Assembly: GCA_964522165.1 (NCBI GenBank)
Contig: CAZFVV010000033.1
Span: 1-45,109 of the forward strand
DNA from: JABWBP01 sp964522165
GTDB lineage: Bacteria > Calditrichota > Calditrichia > RBG-13-44-9 > J075
Length of the DNA: 45,109 bases
Reading direction: 5' to 3'
Part shown: positions 33,644-44,452 of the stretch, in pieces
Position numbering within the stretch: the stretch's first letter is position 1
Layout: each line of letters starts with the position of its first letter
Translations under genes and position numbers: made by a program
The notes under the pieces: model-generated
What the model saw: the letters and a program-made list of their open reading frames with translations, nothing else
Told to the model about the DNA's origin: nothing
The model's database searches: none

Positions 33644-33657
33644 TTGATTGGAATCTT
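33644..33657. promoter_or_regulatory. FNR-like half-palindrome ahead of ccoI
   Basis: TTGATTGGAATCTT matches 8 of the 10 conserved positions of TTGAT-N4-ATCAA. It lies 144 bp upstream of ccoI and 21 bp before a Rex-like site. Confidence 0.35.
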
Positions 33658-33677
33658 AAAATTTCCTCTTTCATGTA

Positions 33678-33695
33678 TTGTGAAGGATTTCATAT
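33678..33695. promoter_or_regulatory. Candidate Rex operator ahead of ccoI
   Basis: TTGTGAAGGATTTCATAT fits the Rex consensus TTGTGAA-N4-TTCACAA at 12 of 14 informative positions, with a perfect left half. rex itself is encoded in this window, so the site is a plausible target linking NADH/NAD+ state to oxidase biogenesis. Confidence 0.45.
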
Positions 33696-33800
33696 ATTAG
33701 AAACTCAGAACGTGTTGATCGCCCTGCGCGGCGCTCAGATTGCCCCTTGATCGCCGCAGGGCTAATATCTGGCAGTTTGTAGAAACGGATTCTGTCGATA

Positions 33801-36308
<2,508 letters not shown>

Positions 36309-36340
36309 ATGTAGTTGTCGGGAGGGCAGGGGCATGACAA

Positions 36341-36373
36341 AATTGGCAATTGCTAATTGGCAATTGCCAATTA
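36341..36373. repeat. AATTGGCAATTG inverted repeat ahead of ccoS
   Basis: AATTGGCAATTGCTAATTGG and its overlapping inverse continue to 36373. It belongs to the same family as 3637-3665. Confidence 0.65.
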
Positions 36374-36412
36374 AAAGAGTTGAAATGGAATTTCAAACCC
36401 CGGAGACCTGTT

Positions 36413-36586
36413 ATGAGCGCGATGTTTATCCTGATCGGCGCCAGCCTGATCGTGGCGACCGGTTTTCTCATCGCCTTCCTGTGGGCGGTTAAAAACGGCC
36501 AGTACGATGATAAATATACTCCGTCGGTACGGATGCTGATAGATGATTCCACGGCAGATAACTCCAAACCGGAGGATAAATCATAG
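36413..36586 (+). CDS. ccoS: cbb3-type cytochrome oxidase assembly protein CcoS
   Basis: 57 aa from the ATG at 36413, with GGAG upstream; a longer frame begins in the repeat. One membrane helix near the N-terminus (FILIGASLIVATGFLIAFLW) is followed by AVKNGQYDD, the signature of CcoS, and a charged tail. CcoS is needed to insert heme b and copper into the catalytic subunit. It lies directly between ccoI and ccoNO, its usual place. Confidence 0.93.
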   Translation: MSAMFILIGASLIVATGFLIAFLWAVKNGQYDDKYTPSVRMLIDDSTADNSKPEDKS

Positions 36587-36672
36587 AATGGAGTGCAGAA
36601 TTTATTCTGCTTTTCTGCCAGCCGATACTGTTTGCCGAATTATAAATACACTCAATCACAGGAGGAACGTGT

Positions 36673-38811
36673 ATGCAACAATTGGAGACGTTTAGTTATG
36701 ACAACCGGATCGTGCGCGATTTTGCCGTCGCCACGGTTTTCTGGGGTATCATCGGAATGCTGGTCGGTTTGATCGCCGCCATCCAGCTCTTTCACCCCCA
36801 TTTGAACCTGGGAATCGCATTTACGACCTTCAGCCGCATTCGCCCGGTGCATACCAATGCGGTCATTTTCGCGTTTGTGGGCAACGGAATTTTCCTGGGA
36901 TTGTACTACTCGCTGCAGCGGCTCTGCAAGGCGCGCATGTTCAGCGACGCGCTCAGCAAAATCCATTTCTGGGGATGGCAGCTCATCATCCTGCTGGCCG
37001 CGGTAACGCTGCTGTTAGGATATACCACCAGCAAGGAATACGCAGAGTTAGAATGGCCGCTCGACGTTCTCATCGCCGTGGTGTGGGTAATCTTCGGCGT
37101 CAATATGGTCGGCACGATTATGAAACGCCGGGAGCGCCACCTCTACGTGGCGATCTGGTTCTATATCGCCACTTTTTTTACCGTGGCCATGCTGCACATT
37201 GTCAATTCGATTGAGATCCCGGTGGCATTGTTCAAAAGTTATCCCATTTACGCCGGGGTGCAGGACGCCCTGGTACAGTGGTGGTACGGGCACAATGCCG
37301 TGGCCTTCTTTTTGACCACTCCTTACCTGGGCTTGATGTATTACTTCCTGCCCAAAGCCGCCGACCGCCCGGTGTATTCCTACCGGTTGTCGATCGTACA
37401 CTTCTGGTCGCTGATTTTCCTCTACATCTGGGCCGGCCCGCACCATTTATTATATTCTTCCCTGCCGGATTGGGCGCAGTCGTTAGGAACGGTGTTCTCG
37501 ATAATGCTCATCGCGCCCTCCTGGGGCGGGATGCTCAACGGATTGTTAACCCTGCGGGGGGCCTGGGACAAGGTGCGCCAGGATCCCATCCTCAAATTCA
37601 TGGTGGTGGCAGTTACCGCCTACGGCATGGCCACCTTCGAGGGGCCGATGCTCTCCGTCAAGAGCATCAACGCCCTCTCCCATTTTACGGATTGGACCAT
37701 CGCCCACGTGCACGTCGGGGCGCTGGGCTGGAACGGTTTTCTCACTTTCGGAATCCTCTACTGGCTGATTCCGCGCCTCTATAATACCAAACTCTATTCC
37801 GTGAAAATGGCCAACTTCCACTTCTGGGTGGGGATGTTGGGAATCATTTTCTACGCGGTGCCGATGTACTGGGCCGGGGTTACCCAGGGATTGATGTGGA
37901 AGCAGTTCGGCGGGAGCGGTTATTTGCAGTATCCCCTCTTTTTGGACACCGTGACGCAAATTATCCCGATGTATATGCTTCGCGCCATCGGCGGAACGCT
38001 TTACCTGGCCAGCGCCATCGTGGGCGCTTACGTGCTGGTGAAAACCGCGAAAAGCGGGTCCCTGGCGGCGGAGGAGAAAGCGCAGGCCCCGGCCCTGGCG
38101 GTTCAAAAAGAAGAGCACCAGGTAAAGAACGTGTACGGCCATCGCTGGCTGGAAAGCCGCCCGGTGCAGTTTTTCGTGCTCACGGTAATCGCCGTGGCTA
38201 TCGGCGGAATCGTGGAATTCGTGCCCACCTTCCTCATCAAATCCAATATTCCCACCATTGCCAGCGTGAAGCCCTATACCCCCCTGGAGCTGCACGGGCG
38301 GGATCTTTACGTCGCCAACGGCTGCAATACCTGCCACTCGCAGATGATCCGCCCCTTCCGCTCGGAGACGGAGCGCTACGGGGAGTATTCCAAAGCCGGG
38401 GAGTTCGTGTACGACCACCCCTTCCTGTGGGGCTCCAAGCGCATCGGGCCGGATTTGCACCGGCTGGGCGGGAAATATCCGGACGCCTGGCATTATAATC
38501 ACATGCTGGAACCGGCCTCCACCTCGCCCGGCTCGATTATGCCGCCTTATCCCTGGTTGTTTACCCAGGCTCTGGACACCGCCGGCACCGCGGCCAAAAT
38601 CAGCGCCATGCGAACCCTGGGGGTTCCCTACCCCGAAGGCTATGAAAAATTTGCCAATCAAGACGTCGCCACCCAGGCGCGGCAGATAGCGGCGTCCCTG
38701 CAGAACGCCAACCTGGCGGCCGGCGAGGACAAAGAGATCATCGCCCTGGTTGCGTACTTGCAGCGGTTAGGCGTGGATATCAAAGGAGAGAAAACCGCCG
38801 CAGTGAAGTGA
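36673..38811 (+). CDS. ccoNO: Fused CcoN-CcoO subunit of cbb3-type cytochrome c oxidase
   Basis: 712 aa. The N-terminal ~480 residues are CcoN: a 12-helix heme-copper oxidase with AGPHHLLYSSLPDWAQ (CuB histidines) and WTIAHVHVGALGWNGFLTFG (heme ligands). A linker of ~35 residues (EEKAQAPALAVQKEE) leads to CcoO, which has one membrane helix and a single c-heme site, NGCNTCHSQMIRPF, with downstream IMPPYPWLF (axial Met). Fusion of CcoN and CcoO is known in some Bacteroidota/FCB lineages. GGAGGAAC precedes the ATG. The product is the proton-pumping high-affinity oxidase core. Confidence 0.96.
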   Translation: MQQLETFSYDNRIVRDFAVATVFWGIIGMLVGLIAAIQLFHPHLNLGIAFTTFSRIRPVHTNAVIFAFVGNGIFLGLYYSLQRLCKARMFSDALSKIHFWGWQLIILLAAVTLLLGYTTSKEYAELEWPLDVLIAVVWVIFGVNMVGTIMKRRERHLYVAIWFYIATFFTVAMLHIVNSIEIPVALFKSYPIYAGVQDALVQWWYGHNAVAFFLTTPYLGLMYYFLPKAADRPVYSYRLSIVHFWSLIFLYIWAGPHHLLYSSLPDWAQSLGTVFSIMLIAPSWGGMLNGLLTLRGAWDKVRQDPILKFMVVAVTAYGMATFEGPMLSVKSINALSHFTDWTIAHVHVGALGWNGFLTFGILYWLIPRLYNTKLYSVKMANFHFWVGMLGIIFYAVPMYWAGVTQGLMWKQFGGSGYLQYPLFLDTVTQIIPMYMLRAIGGTLYLASAIVGAYVLVKTAKSGSLAAEEKAQAPALAVQKEEHQVKNVYGHRWLESRPVQFFVLTVIAVAIGGIVEFVPTFLIKSNIPTIASVKPYTPLELHGRDLYVANGCNTCHSQMIRPFRSETERYGEYSKAGEFVYDHPFLWGSKRIGPDLHRLGGKYPDAWHYNHMLEPASTSPGSIMPPYPWLFTQALDTAGTAAKISAMRTLGVPYPEGYEKFANQDVATQARQIAASLQNANLAAGEDKEIIALVAYLQRLGVDIKGEKTAAVK

Positions 38812-38905
38812 CGGCAAGCTCGAAATCCCGGGCGAATTATTTTTACGCATTACGCCCGGTATTAAGGGTTTTACCAACGTAACATAACCAGAGTGAGTAT
38901 CGAAC

Positions 38906-39100
38906 ATGATCAAAGAAATCCTGAACTCTATCTCCGGGATCGAAATCTGGCCGATCATCGCGCTGTTTATATTCATGGCGTTATTCATCGCCGTCATCGT
39001 CTGGGCGGCGCGGCTGGATAAAAAAATCATCAAAAAAATGAAAGAGCTTCCCCTGGAGACGGATTCCACGACAAATAACGGAGACAATCGCCATGGTTAA
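38906..39100 (+). CDS. ccoQ: cbb3 oxidase subunit CcoQ-like
   Basis: 64 aa with one membrane helix (IWPIIALFIFMALFIAVIVW) followed by a charged segment (AARLDKKIIKKMKELPLE). CcoQ proteins have this short single-helix form and stabilise the oxidase complex. It overlaps the ccoP start by 8 bp, implying coupled translation, and follows ccoNO by 94 bp. Sequence similarity within the family is low, so the name rests on size, topology and position. Confidence 0.8.
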   Translation: MIKEILNSISGIEIWPIIALFIFMALFIAVIVWAARLDKKIIKKMKELPLETDSTTNNGDNRHG

Positions 39101-39704
39101 GAAACCTGCCAAAGTTAAAGGTGAATTGATGGAGCATGATTTTGACGGCATCCAGGAATTAGACAATGAACTGCCGCCGTGGTGGCTGTGGCTTTTCTAT
39201 ATTACCATTTTCTGGGGCCTGGCTTACCTGGTGTACTACCACGTTTTGCAGGTAGGGGACTCTTCCAAGGAACAATACCTGAAGGAAATGGCCCTGGCGA
39301 CGGAAATGCAGCGCCAGACGCCGGGAGGCGGCATGGCCGGGGCCGCAGTTGCCGGCCAGGAGGGCGAAGCGGCTGAAGTGGCCGCCCTGAAGGATGAACA
39401 GAGCCTGGCGCAGGGAAAAGAAATTTATCAGAAAAACTGCACTCCCTGCCACGCGCCGGACGGCGGCGGCACGGTGGGTCCTAACCTGACCGATGAATAC
39501 TGGATTCACGGGGCGCGCACCGGCGACGTGGTGAACACCATCGTCAACGGGGTTCCGGTGAAAGGAATGATCTCCTGGGCGCCGATCCTGAAGCCGGATG
39601 AGATTTTGCAGGTCGCCAGCTACGTCATTTCCCTCCGCGGAACCACTCCCGCCAGCCCCAAAGCGCCGGAGGGGCAAAAAGTGGATTACAGCGGGATCAA
39701 CTGA
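39093..39704 (+). CDS. ccoP: cbb3 oxidase diheme-position subunit CcoP with a single heme site
   Basis: 203 aa. The cytoplasmic N-terminus HDFDGIQELDNELPPWWLWL is the CcoP signature, followed by one membrane helix (FYITIFWGLAYLVYYH). A periplasmic domain carries one c-heme motif, NCTPCHAPDGGGTVGPNLTD, and the axial-Met region KGMISWAPILKPDEI. Proteobacterial CcoP usually has two CxxCH sites and ~300 aa; here only one is present, so this is a short monoheme form. It overlaps ccoQ. A repeat separates it from ccoG. Confidence 0.93.
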   Translation: MVKKPAKVKGELMEHDFDGIQELDNELPPWWLWLFYITIFWGLAYLVYYHVLQVGDSSKEQYLKEMALATEMQRQTPGGGMAGAAVAGQEGEAAEVAALKDEQSLAQGKEIYQKNCTPCHAPDGGGTVGPNLTDEYWIHGARTGDVVNTIVNGVPVKGMISWAPILKPDEILQVASYVISLRGTTPASPKAPEGQKVDYSGIN

Positions 39705-39712
39705 AAAATGTG

Positions 39713-39783
39713 TTCTGGTGTTCAGATGTTATGGTGGTTGAGCAACCTGAACACAATAACACTTGAACACTAAAACACCCGAA
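39713..39783. repeat. Inverted array of 8-bp units between ccoP and ccoG
   Basis: Left units TTCTGGTG, TTCAGATG, TTATGGTG (39713-39736); right units CACAATAA, CACTTGAA, CACTAAAA, CACCCGAA (39752-39783). The units include an in-frame TTG that would wrongly extend ccoG. Confidence 0.85.
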
Positions 39784-39804
39784 TACGCGCATCAAGGTGA
39801 GCTA

Positions 39805-41214
39805 ATGAATAGCGAGATCAAAGCGCCCGAAAGTTTTCGCGACAAAGTATCGACCATCGACGAGCAGGGGAAGCGCATCTGGATTTATCCCAAAAAACCC
39901 CGGGGCCCCCTGCACCGGGCGCGGGCGGCAGTGAGCATTCTCTTGCTGGCGTTCCTGTTCGGCGCCCCGTTTATCAAGGTGAACGGCCAGCCGCTCATCC
40001 TGCTGAACGTTCTGGAGCGCAAATTCATCCTTTTCGGGCTGGCTTTCTGGCCGCAGGATCTGCACCTCTTCGCCCTCACCATGATCGCCCTGATCGTCTT
40101 TATCATCCTCTTTACCGCGGTGTTCGGGCGGCTGTGGTGCGGGTGGGCCTGCCCCCAGATCGTGTTCATGGAAATGGTGTTCCGCAAGATCGAATACTGG
40201 ATCGAAGGCGACGCCCACCAACAGCGCGCCCTCAACAAAGCGCCCTGGAGCGCCGGGAAATTCGTTAAGAAAGCCTCCAAACACGCCATTTTTTATGGGC
40301 TTTCCTTCCTGATCGGAAACACCCTGCTGGCCTACATCATCGGGGTGGATGAGTTGTTCAAAATCATTACCGACCCGCCCGGCCAGCACGTCGCTGGTCT
40401 CACCGCCATGATTCTCTTCAGCAGCCTGTTTTATTTCATTTTTGCCTATTTCCGGGAACAGGCCTGCACCATGGTCTGCCCCTACGGGCGGCTGCAAGGG
40501 GTGCTGCTGGATCCCAATTCCATCGTGGTGATGTATGATTTCCAGCGGGGCGAGCCGCGCGGAAGGATCAAAAAAGGAGCGGAGCGGGCCCCGCTAGGCC
40601 ATTGCGTGGAGTGCCGCCTGTGCGTGCAGGTGTGCCCCACCGGGATCGACATTCGCGACGGAACCCAGTTGGAGTGCGTCAACTGCGCCGCCTGCATCGA
40701 CGCCTGCAACGAGGTGATGGAGCGGGTGAATTTTCCGAAAGGATTGATCCGCTACGCTTCTTTTAACGGGGTGAAGAGCGGGGAGAAACTCAAGATCACC
40801 CCGCGGATCGTGGGATATTCGGCGCTGCTGCTCGCCTTAGTGGGGCTGCTGGGTTTCCTGCTGCTCACCCGCTCCGCGGTCGAAGCCACCATCCTGCGCA
40901 CGCCCGGGGTGCTCTACCAGGAAGTGGAAGAGGGGAAAATCCAGAATCTTTACAATATCAAAGTCGCCAACAAATCGTTTGACAGGCTCTCCGTACATTT
41001 GAAATTGCTGGAGCCGCCGGGTGAGATTCTGCTGGTCGGCGGGGAGCAGTTGAACGTGCCGGAAGACGGCCTTGCGGAATCGGTCTTTTTCGTGAAGATA
41101 CCCAAAGAGCAAATCCGGCATGTCCAAACCCCCCTTACCATCGGGGTGTACGACGGCGAGCGGCTGTTGGAGACGGTTAAAACCGGCTTCCTGGGACCGG
41201 CGGGGGGGAGGTAG
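39805..41214 (+). CDS. ccoG: cbb3 oxidase biogenesis protein CcoG
   Basis: 469 aa from ATG 39805 with AAGGTGAG upstream; the longer frame begins in the repeat. Several membrane helices (AAVSILLLAFLFGAPFIK, HLFALTMIALIVFIILF) and the motif GRLWCGWACPQIVFMEMVFR come first. Then come two 4Fe-4S motifs, CVECRLCVQVCPTGIDIRDG and CVNCAACIDACNEV. The C-terminal part is an immunoglobulin-like domain. CcoG is a cuproxidase/cupric reductase that helps supply Cu(I) for oxidase maturation; all motifs are intact. Confidence 0.95.
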   Translation: MNSEIKAPESFRDKVSTIDEQGKRIWIYPKKPRGPLHRARAAVSILLLAFLFGAPFIKVNGQPLILLNVLERKFILFGLAFWPQDLHLFALTMIALIVFIILFTAVFGRLWCGWACPQIVFMEMVFRKIEYWIEGDAHQQRALNKAPWSAGKFVKKASKHAIFYGLSFLIGNTLLAYIIGVDELFKIITDPPGQHVAGLTAMILFSSLFYFIFAYFREQACTMVCPYGRLQGVLLDPNSIVVMYDFQRGEPRGRIKKGAERAPLGHCVECRLCVQVCPTGIDIRDGTQLECVNCAACIDACNEVMERVNFPKGLIRYASFNGVKSGEKLKITPRIVGYSALLLALVGLLGFLLLTRSAVEATILRTPGVLYQEVEEGKIQNLYNIKVANKSFDRLSVHLKLLEPPGEILLVGGEQLNVPEDGLAESVFFVKIPKEQIRHVQTPLTIGVYDGERLLETVKTGFLGPAGGR

Positions 41215-41222
41215 GGGGGGAA

Positions 41223-41280
41223 TGCGTATTGCGTAATGCGTAATAAAAATGGAATACGAAATACGCAATACGGAATACGT
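41223..41280. repeat. Inverted array of 7-bp units between ccoG and ccoH
   Basis: Left units TGCGTAT, TGCGTAA, TGCGTAA (41223-41243), a short loop, then inverse AATACGA, AATACGC, AATACGG, AATACGT (41253-41280). Confidence 0.85.
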
Positions 41281-41331
41281 CCCCGGGCGCGGCGACCCAA
41301 ATCAATTTTCCCAAACTCGAGGCCCTAACCC

Positions 41332-41784
41332 ATGAACAAATCCTGGCAGTGGCCGGCGGGGATCATTATCACGCTGGCTCTTTTTTTGGGATTTATGAGC
41401 TGGACCTGGTTTTACTATCGCTCCCAGCACATCGACCTGGTAAGCGAGAATTATTACGAAAAACAGATTGCCTACCAGGAGCAGATCGAGCGCATTCAGC
41501 GCGCCAGGGAGCTGCCGGAACCGCTGCGCTTAGCCTATGTGCCGGAACGCCGGCAGTTGGAGATCCGTTTCCCGGCGTTTTTTTCGCCGGAAAAGGTTCG
41601 CGGCTCCGTCACCTTATACCGCCCCTCGGACGCGGGGATGGATTTTCCCGTACCCCTGGGGCTGGACCGCGAGGGGAAGCAGGCCATTCCCACCGCCGGG
41701 TTTGCCGCGGGGTTGTGGCGGGTAAAAATTAGTTGGGAAGCGGAAGGATTAGAATACTATCATGAGGAGGCGGTGTTGTTTTAG
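41332..41784 (+). CDS. ccoH: FixH/CcoH-family oxidase assembly protein
   Basis: 150 aa. N-terminal membrane helix (WPAGIIITLALFLGFMSWTW), then the FixH-type region DLVSENYYEKQIAYQEQIER. The remainder is a periplasmic beta domain (LEIRFPAFFSPEKVRGSVTL, GLWRVKISWEAEGLEYYHEE). CcoH stabilises the cbb3 complex at a late assembly stage. It closes the cco cluster; a strong terminator follows 29 bp downstream. Confidence 0.9.
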   Translation: MNKSWQWPAGIIITLALFLGFMSWTWFYYRSQHIDLVSENYYEKQIAYQEQIERIQRARELPEPLRLAYVPERRQLEIRFPAFFSPEKVRGSVTLYRPSDAGMDFPVPLGLDREGKQAIPTAGFAAGLWRVKISWEAEGLEYYHEEAVLF

Positions 41785-41812
41785 TCCGCGGAATCGAATC
41801 TCCCTGAAAAAG

Positions 41813-41844
41813 AAAAAGGCCGGCGTGACAGCCCGGCCTTTTTT
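41813..41844. terminator. Rho-independent bidirectional terminator
   Basis: Stem GGCCGG/CCGGCC with A5 on the left and T6 on the right (41813-41844), loop CGTGACAGC. It sits between the convergent ccoH and TPR lipoprotein genes and can serve both. Confidence 0.9.
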
Positions 41845-41879
41845 ATTTGGCTATGAGTCGCGGTTTGGGGAATCCCGGT

Positions 41880-42965
41880 TTATTCCTCGCCTTTCAATTC
41901 CTGGTATTTTTTGAACGCCTCGTCGGCTTTGTCTTTCATCCCTTTCTTTCCGTAGAGAATCGCCAGAAACTGCCACATATCCGCATCCTGGGGATATTTT
42001 TGCACCGCGGTTTCCAGGAACGCGATGCCTTCATCTATCTTCGTTTCCGAGCGCACGTAGCAGCCCGCCAGGATGGTGTAGCCGATTTCGTTTTCCGGCT
42101 CCGTTTCCAGGCTATTTACAAAATAGGGAATGGCTTCGTCAAATTGCTGCTGGTTGTAATAGCTCACCCCGATGTTGTAGGCGAGATCGGCGTTATTGGG
42201 ATCCAACTCCATCGCTTTCCGGTAATACTCGTTGGCGGCCGTCCAGTTATTGCGATTGGATTCGATGATACCTAACTTTTGGTACGCGGCGCTGTTCTGG
42301 GGGTTGACTTCGAGAACTTTTTTGAGGATTTCCTCGGATTTCTCCTCTTTATTCATCAGCGCGTAGATGTCGCCGGCGGATACCAATATCTCTTCGTTTT
42401 GGGGAAACATGTCCAGCGCCCCGTCGATAACGGTTTCGGCTTTGGTGGTATCGCCTAGGTTGAGGTACACCATGGAGAGGGGTCGGTAAGGTTCTACTCT
42501 TTGGGGATAAAAATCAATCGCCGACTCTAATTTTTGGCGGGCTTTATCCAGTTGCTCCTTTTTCTGGGCCTCATCTTCGGACTTCTGGGCTTCGCTGATG
42601 ACTTTGACCGCAGAGTTATAATTTTCCGCAAACTTCCCGGTGCGGTAACTCTCCACCGCGTCTTTAACCGCCACATTGGCTTCCTGGTAAACCACCTTCT
42701 GGGCGGCGTTCAATTCCAGCGCCTTATCGAAAGCCTTATTCATTTCCGCGTAATTCTGCTTCTTTTCCCCGTTCAGCCAGCCCCAGTAGAACCAGGCTTC
42801 GGCATTGCCGGGATATTTTTCGACGGCCAATTGGGAAGATTTTAACGCCTCATCATAAAGCTCCTGCTTGATGTTCAGAACCGTCCCTTCCACTTCCGGG
42901 GGACGGCAGGCGCTGATGACTGCCAGGATGCTTATCAGAAAAATACCGATCAGCACTTTCTTCAT
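41880..42965 (-). CDS. TPR-repeat lipoprotein
   Basis: 361 aa from the ATG at 42965, with AAGGAG upstream; a longer frame adds 17 residues without one. The N-terminus is a lipoprotein signal, KVLIGIFLISILAVISAC, with lipidated Cys20. Then come TPR repeats: ALKSSQLAVEKYPGNAEAWF, AVIDGAL-type units (TVIDGALDMFPQNEEILV) and AYQKLGIIESNRNNWTAANE, YYRKAMELDPNNADLAYNIG. It is therefore an outer- or inner-membrane-tethered scaffold. No enzyme domain is visible. Its terminator is shared with ccoH. Confidence 0.82.
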   Translation of the reverse strand: MKKVLIGIFLISILAVISACRPPEVEGTVLNIKQELYDEALKSSQLAVEKYPGNAEAWFYWGWLNGEKKQNYAEMNKAFDKALELNAAQKVVYQEANVAVKDAVESYRTGKFAENYNSAVKVISEAQKSEDEAQKKEQLDKARQKLESAIDFYPQRVEPYRPLSMVYLNLGDTTKAETVIDGALDMFPQNEEILVSAGDIYALMNKEEKSEEILKKVLEVNPQNSAAYQKLGIIESNRNNWTAANEYYRKAMELDPNNADLAYNIGVSYYNQQQFDEAIPYFVNSLETEPENEIGYTILAGCYVRSETKIDEGIAFLETAVQKYPQDADMWQFLAILYGKKGMKDKADEAFKKYQELKGEE

Positions 42966-43052
42966 GTTAAACTCCTTTTCAGTTTTGTGAATGGATATAC
43001 TCGTTAGATTCTTCATCGCGAAATCTGAGAGTTTGTCCTTAACTTTTTATAG

Positions 43053-43143
43053 CACACGGATGACGCGGATGACACAGATTTTCACCGATCAACCGTCATT
43101 AAAAAACACCCATGTGAATCCGTGTCATCTGTGTTATCCGTGG
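43053..43143. repeat. Inverted array of 9-bp units (CACGGATGA family)
   Basis: Left: CACACGGAT, GACGCGGAT, GACACAGAT (43053 on). Right: GTGAATCC, GTGTCATCT, GTGTTATCC, GTG (43114-43142). The right side is interrupted by an inserted element at 43143-43289. Confidence 0.8.
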
Positions 43144-43289
43144 GGCGCAGCACAAATTGCACAAATCGGCAAAGGTTAGGAGATTCCTGCATTCGCAGGA
43201 ATGACAGCCAAGGTGCTGGTTTTTATGTCATTCCGGCTGTAGCGAAGCGGAATGCCGGAATCTCCAGATGTGCAAGTTGTGCTGCGCCC
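43143..43289. mobile_element. 147-bp MITE-like element with 21-bp inverted ends and 8-bp direct flanks
   Basis: Ends GGGCGCAGCACAAATTGCAC(A) at 43143-43163 and the inverse at 43269-43289 match at 20 of 21 positions. The bases immediately outside, TATCCGTG, are repeated at 43135-43142 and 43290-43297, exactly abutting, as a target-site duplication would. The interior carries a second inverse pair (GATTCCTGCATTCGCAGG and GCGGAATGCCGGAATC). No gene is encoded, so any transposase would act in trans. Confidence 0.65.
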
Positions 43290-43328
43290 TATCCGTGTTC
43301 TATAAATTTCAAATATTTTTGGTTAGTG

Positions 43329-43383
43329 TTCAGGTGCGCAAGTGTTGATGGGTTCGGGTAACCTGAACACACGAACACAAAAA
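43329..43383. repeat. Inverted array of 8-bp units ahead of the mtnA stop
   Basis: TTCAGGTG, CGCAAGTG (43329-43344) and inverse CACACGAA, CACAAAAA (43368-43383). The array ends 8 bp from the mtnA stop codon (minus strand). Confidence 0.75.
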
Positions 43384-43390
43384 ACAAGTT

Positions 43391-44452
43391 TCAACCTCCA
43401 GCCAGCATAGTTTGGTTGATCGCCCGTTCTATCGCTGCCGAATACGGGGGAGAGAGAATGCCCCGTTCGGTAATGATGCCGGTAATCAGCTCCGGCGGGG
43501 TAACGTCGAAAGCGGGGTTCCAGCAAGGAATTTCCGGCAGGGTAATGGGATATTTGCCGAAAACCTTGCGGATTTCATCGCTATGGCGGATTTCGATGGG
43601 AATGGCGCTTCCGGCAGCGACGTTCGGGTCGAAAGTGGAAAGCGGCGCGGCCACGTAAAAAGGTACCCGGTGATAATGCGCCAGCACCGCCAGGCTGTAG
43701 GTGCCGATTTTGTTGGCCGTGGAACCGTCCGCGGCGATGCGGTCCGCCCCCACCAGCACCAAATCCACCTGGCCCTGCTGCATCAGGGCCGCGGCCATGT
43801 TGTCGCAAATGAGCTGCGCCGGGATTCCCGCGGCGAGCAGCTCCCAGGCGGTGAGGCGCGCCCCTTGCAGCACCGGGCGGGTCTCCCCGGCGTACACCCG
43901 GATATTTTTTCCCAACTGATGGGCGCGGTAAATAACCCCCAGGGCGGTTCCGATTCCCCCGGTAGCCAGCGCCCCGGTGTTGCAGTGGGTTAAAATGCGG
44001 GCGTTTTCCGGAACCGCCTCCTGGCCGTAGTCGGCGATGGCCTCGCAGCGCAGGCGGTCGTCTTCGTGCAGACCGATGGCCAGGGACAGCAGCCGGGTTT
44101 TCAATTCCGCAGCGTCGCCGCCGGGGAGGTTTTCCAATTGCGATTGAAGATTCTGCAAGGCCCAGGAAAGGTTGACCGCGGTAGGCCGGGCAGAGGAGAG
44201 ATATTCGATATGCTGCTGCGAATGCGCCAGGAAATCCTTCCGGGAAGCGCCCCGGAAATCGCGCATTCCTAAGTACAGCCCGTAGGCGGCGGCAATCCCG
44301 ATTGCCGGCGCCCCGCGAACTTGCAGATCCCGGATCGCCTGAAAAACCTCTTCGACGCTATGCAAATCAAGATAAATTAGTTTTTCCGGCAATTGCGCCT
44401 GATCGACGAGTTGCAGGGAATCACCTTTCCAGGCAACCGCTTGTATCATCAT
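43391..44452 (-). CDS. mtnA: S-methyl-5-thioribose-1-phosphate isomerase
   Basis: 353 aa. Converts methylthioribose-1-phosphate to methylthioribulose-1-phosphate in the methionine salvage pathway. The eIF2B-like fold shows LQVRGAPAIGIAAAYGLYLG, the catalytic Cys in LTHCNTGALATGGIGTALGV, and the catalytic Asp in GADRIAADGSTANKIGT, with SAIPIEIRHSDEIR-like end motifs. All key residues are present. Start ATG 44452, with a second ATG directly after it; AGGTCTT precedes. No other salvage gene is in the window. Confidence 0.95.
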   Translation of the reverse strand: MMIQAVAWKGDSLQLVDQAQLPEKLIYLDLHSVEEVFQAIRDLQVRGAPAIGIAAAYGLYLGMRDFRGASRKDFLAHSQQHIEYLSSARPTAVNLSWALQNLQSQLENLPGGDAAELKTRLLSLAIGLHEDDRLRCEAIADYGQEAVPENARILTHCNTGALATGGIGTALGVIYRAHQLGKNIRVYAGETRPVLQGARLTAWELLAAGIPAQLICDNMAAALMQQGQVDLVLVGADRIAADGSTANKIGTYSLAVLAHYHRVPFYVAAPLSTFDPNVAAGSAIPIEIRHSDEIRKVFGKYPITLPEIPCWNPAFDVTPPELITGIITERGILSPPYSAAIERAINQTMLAGG

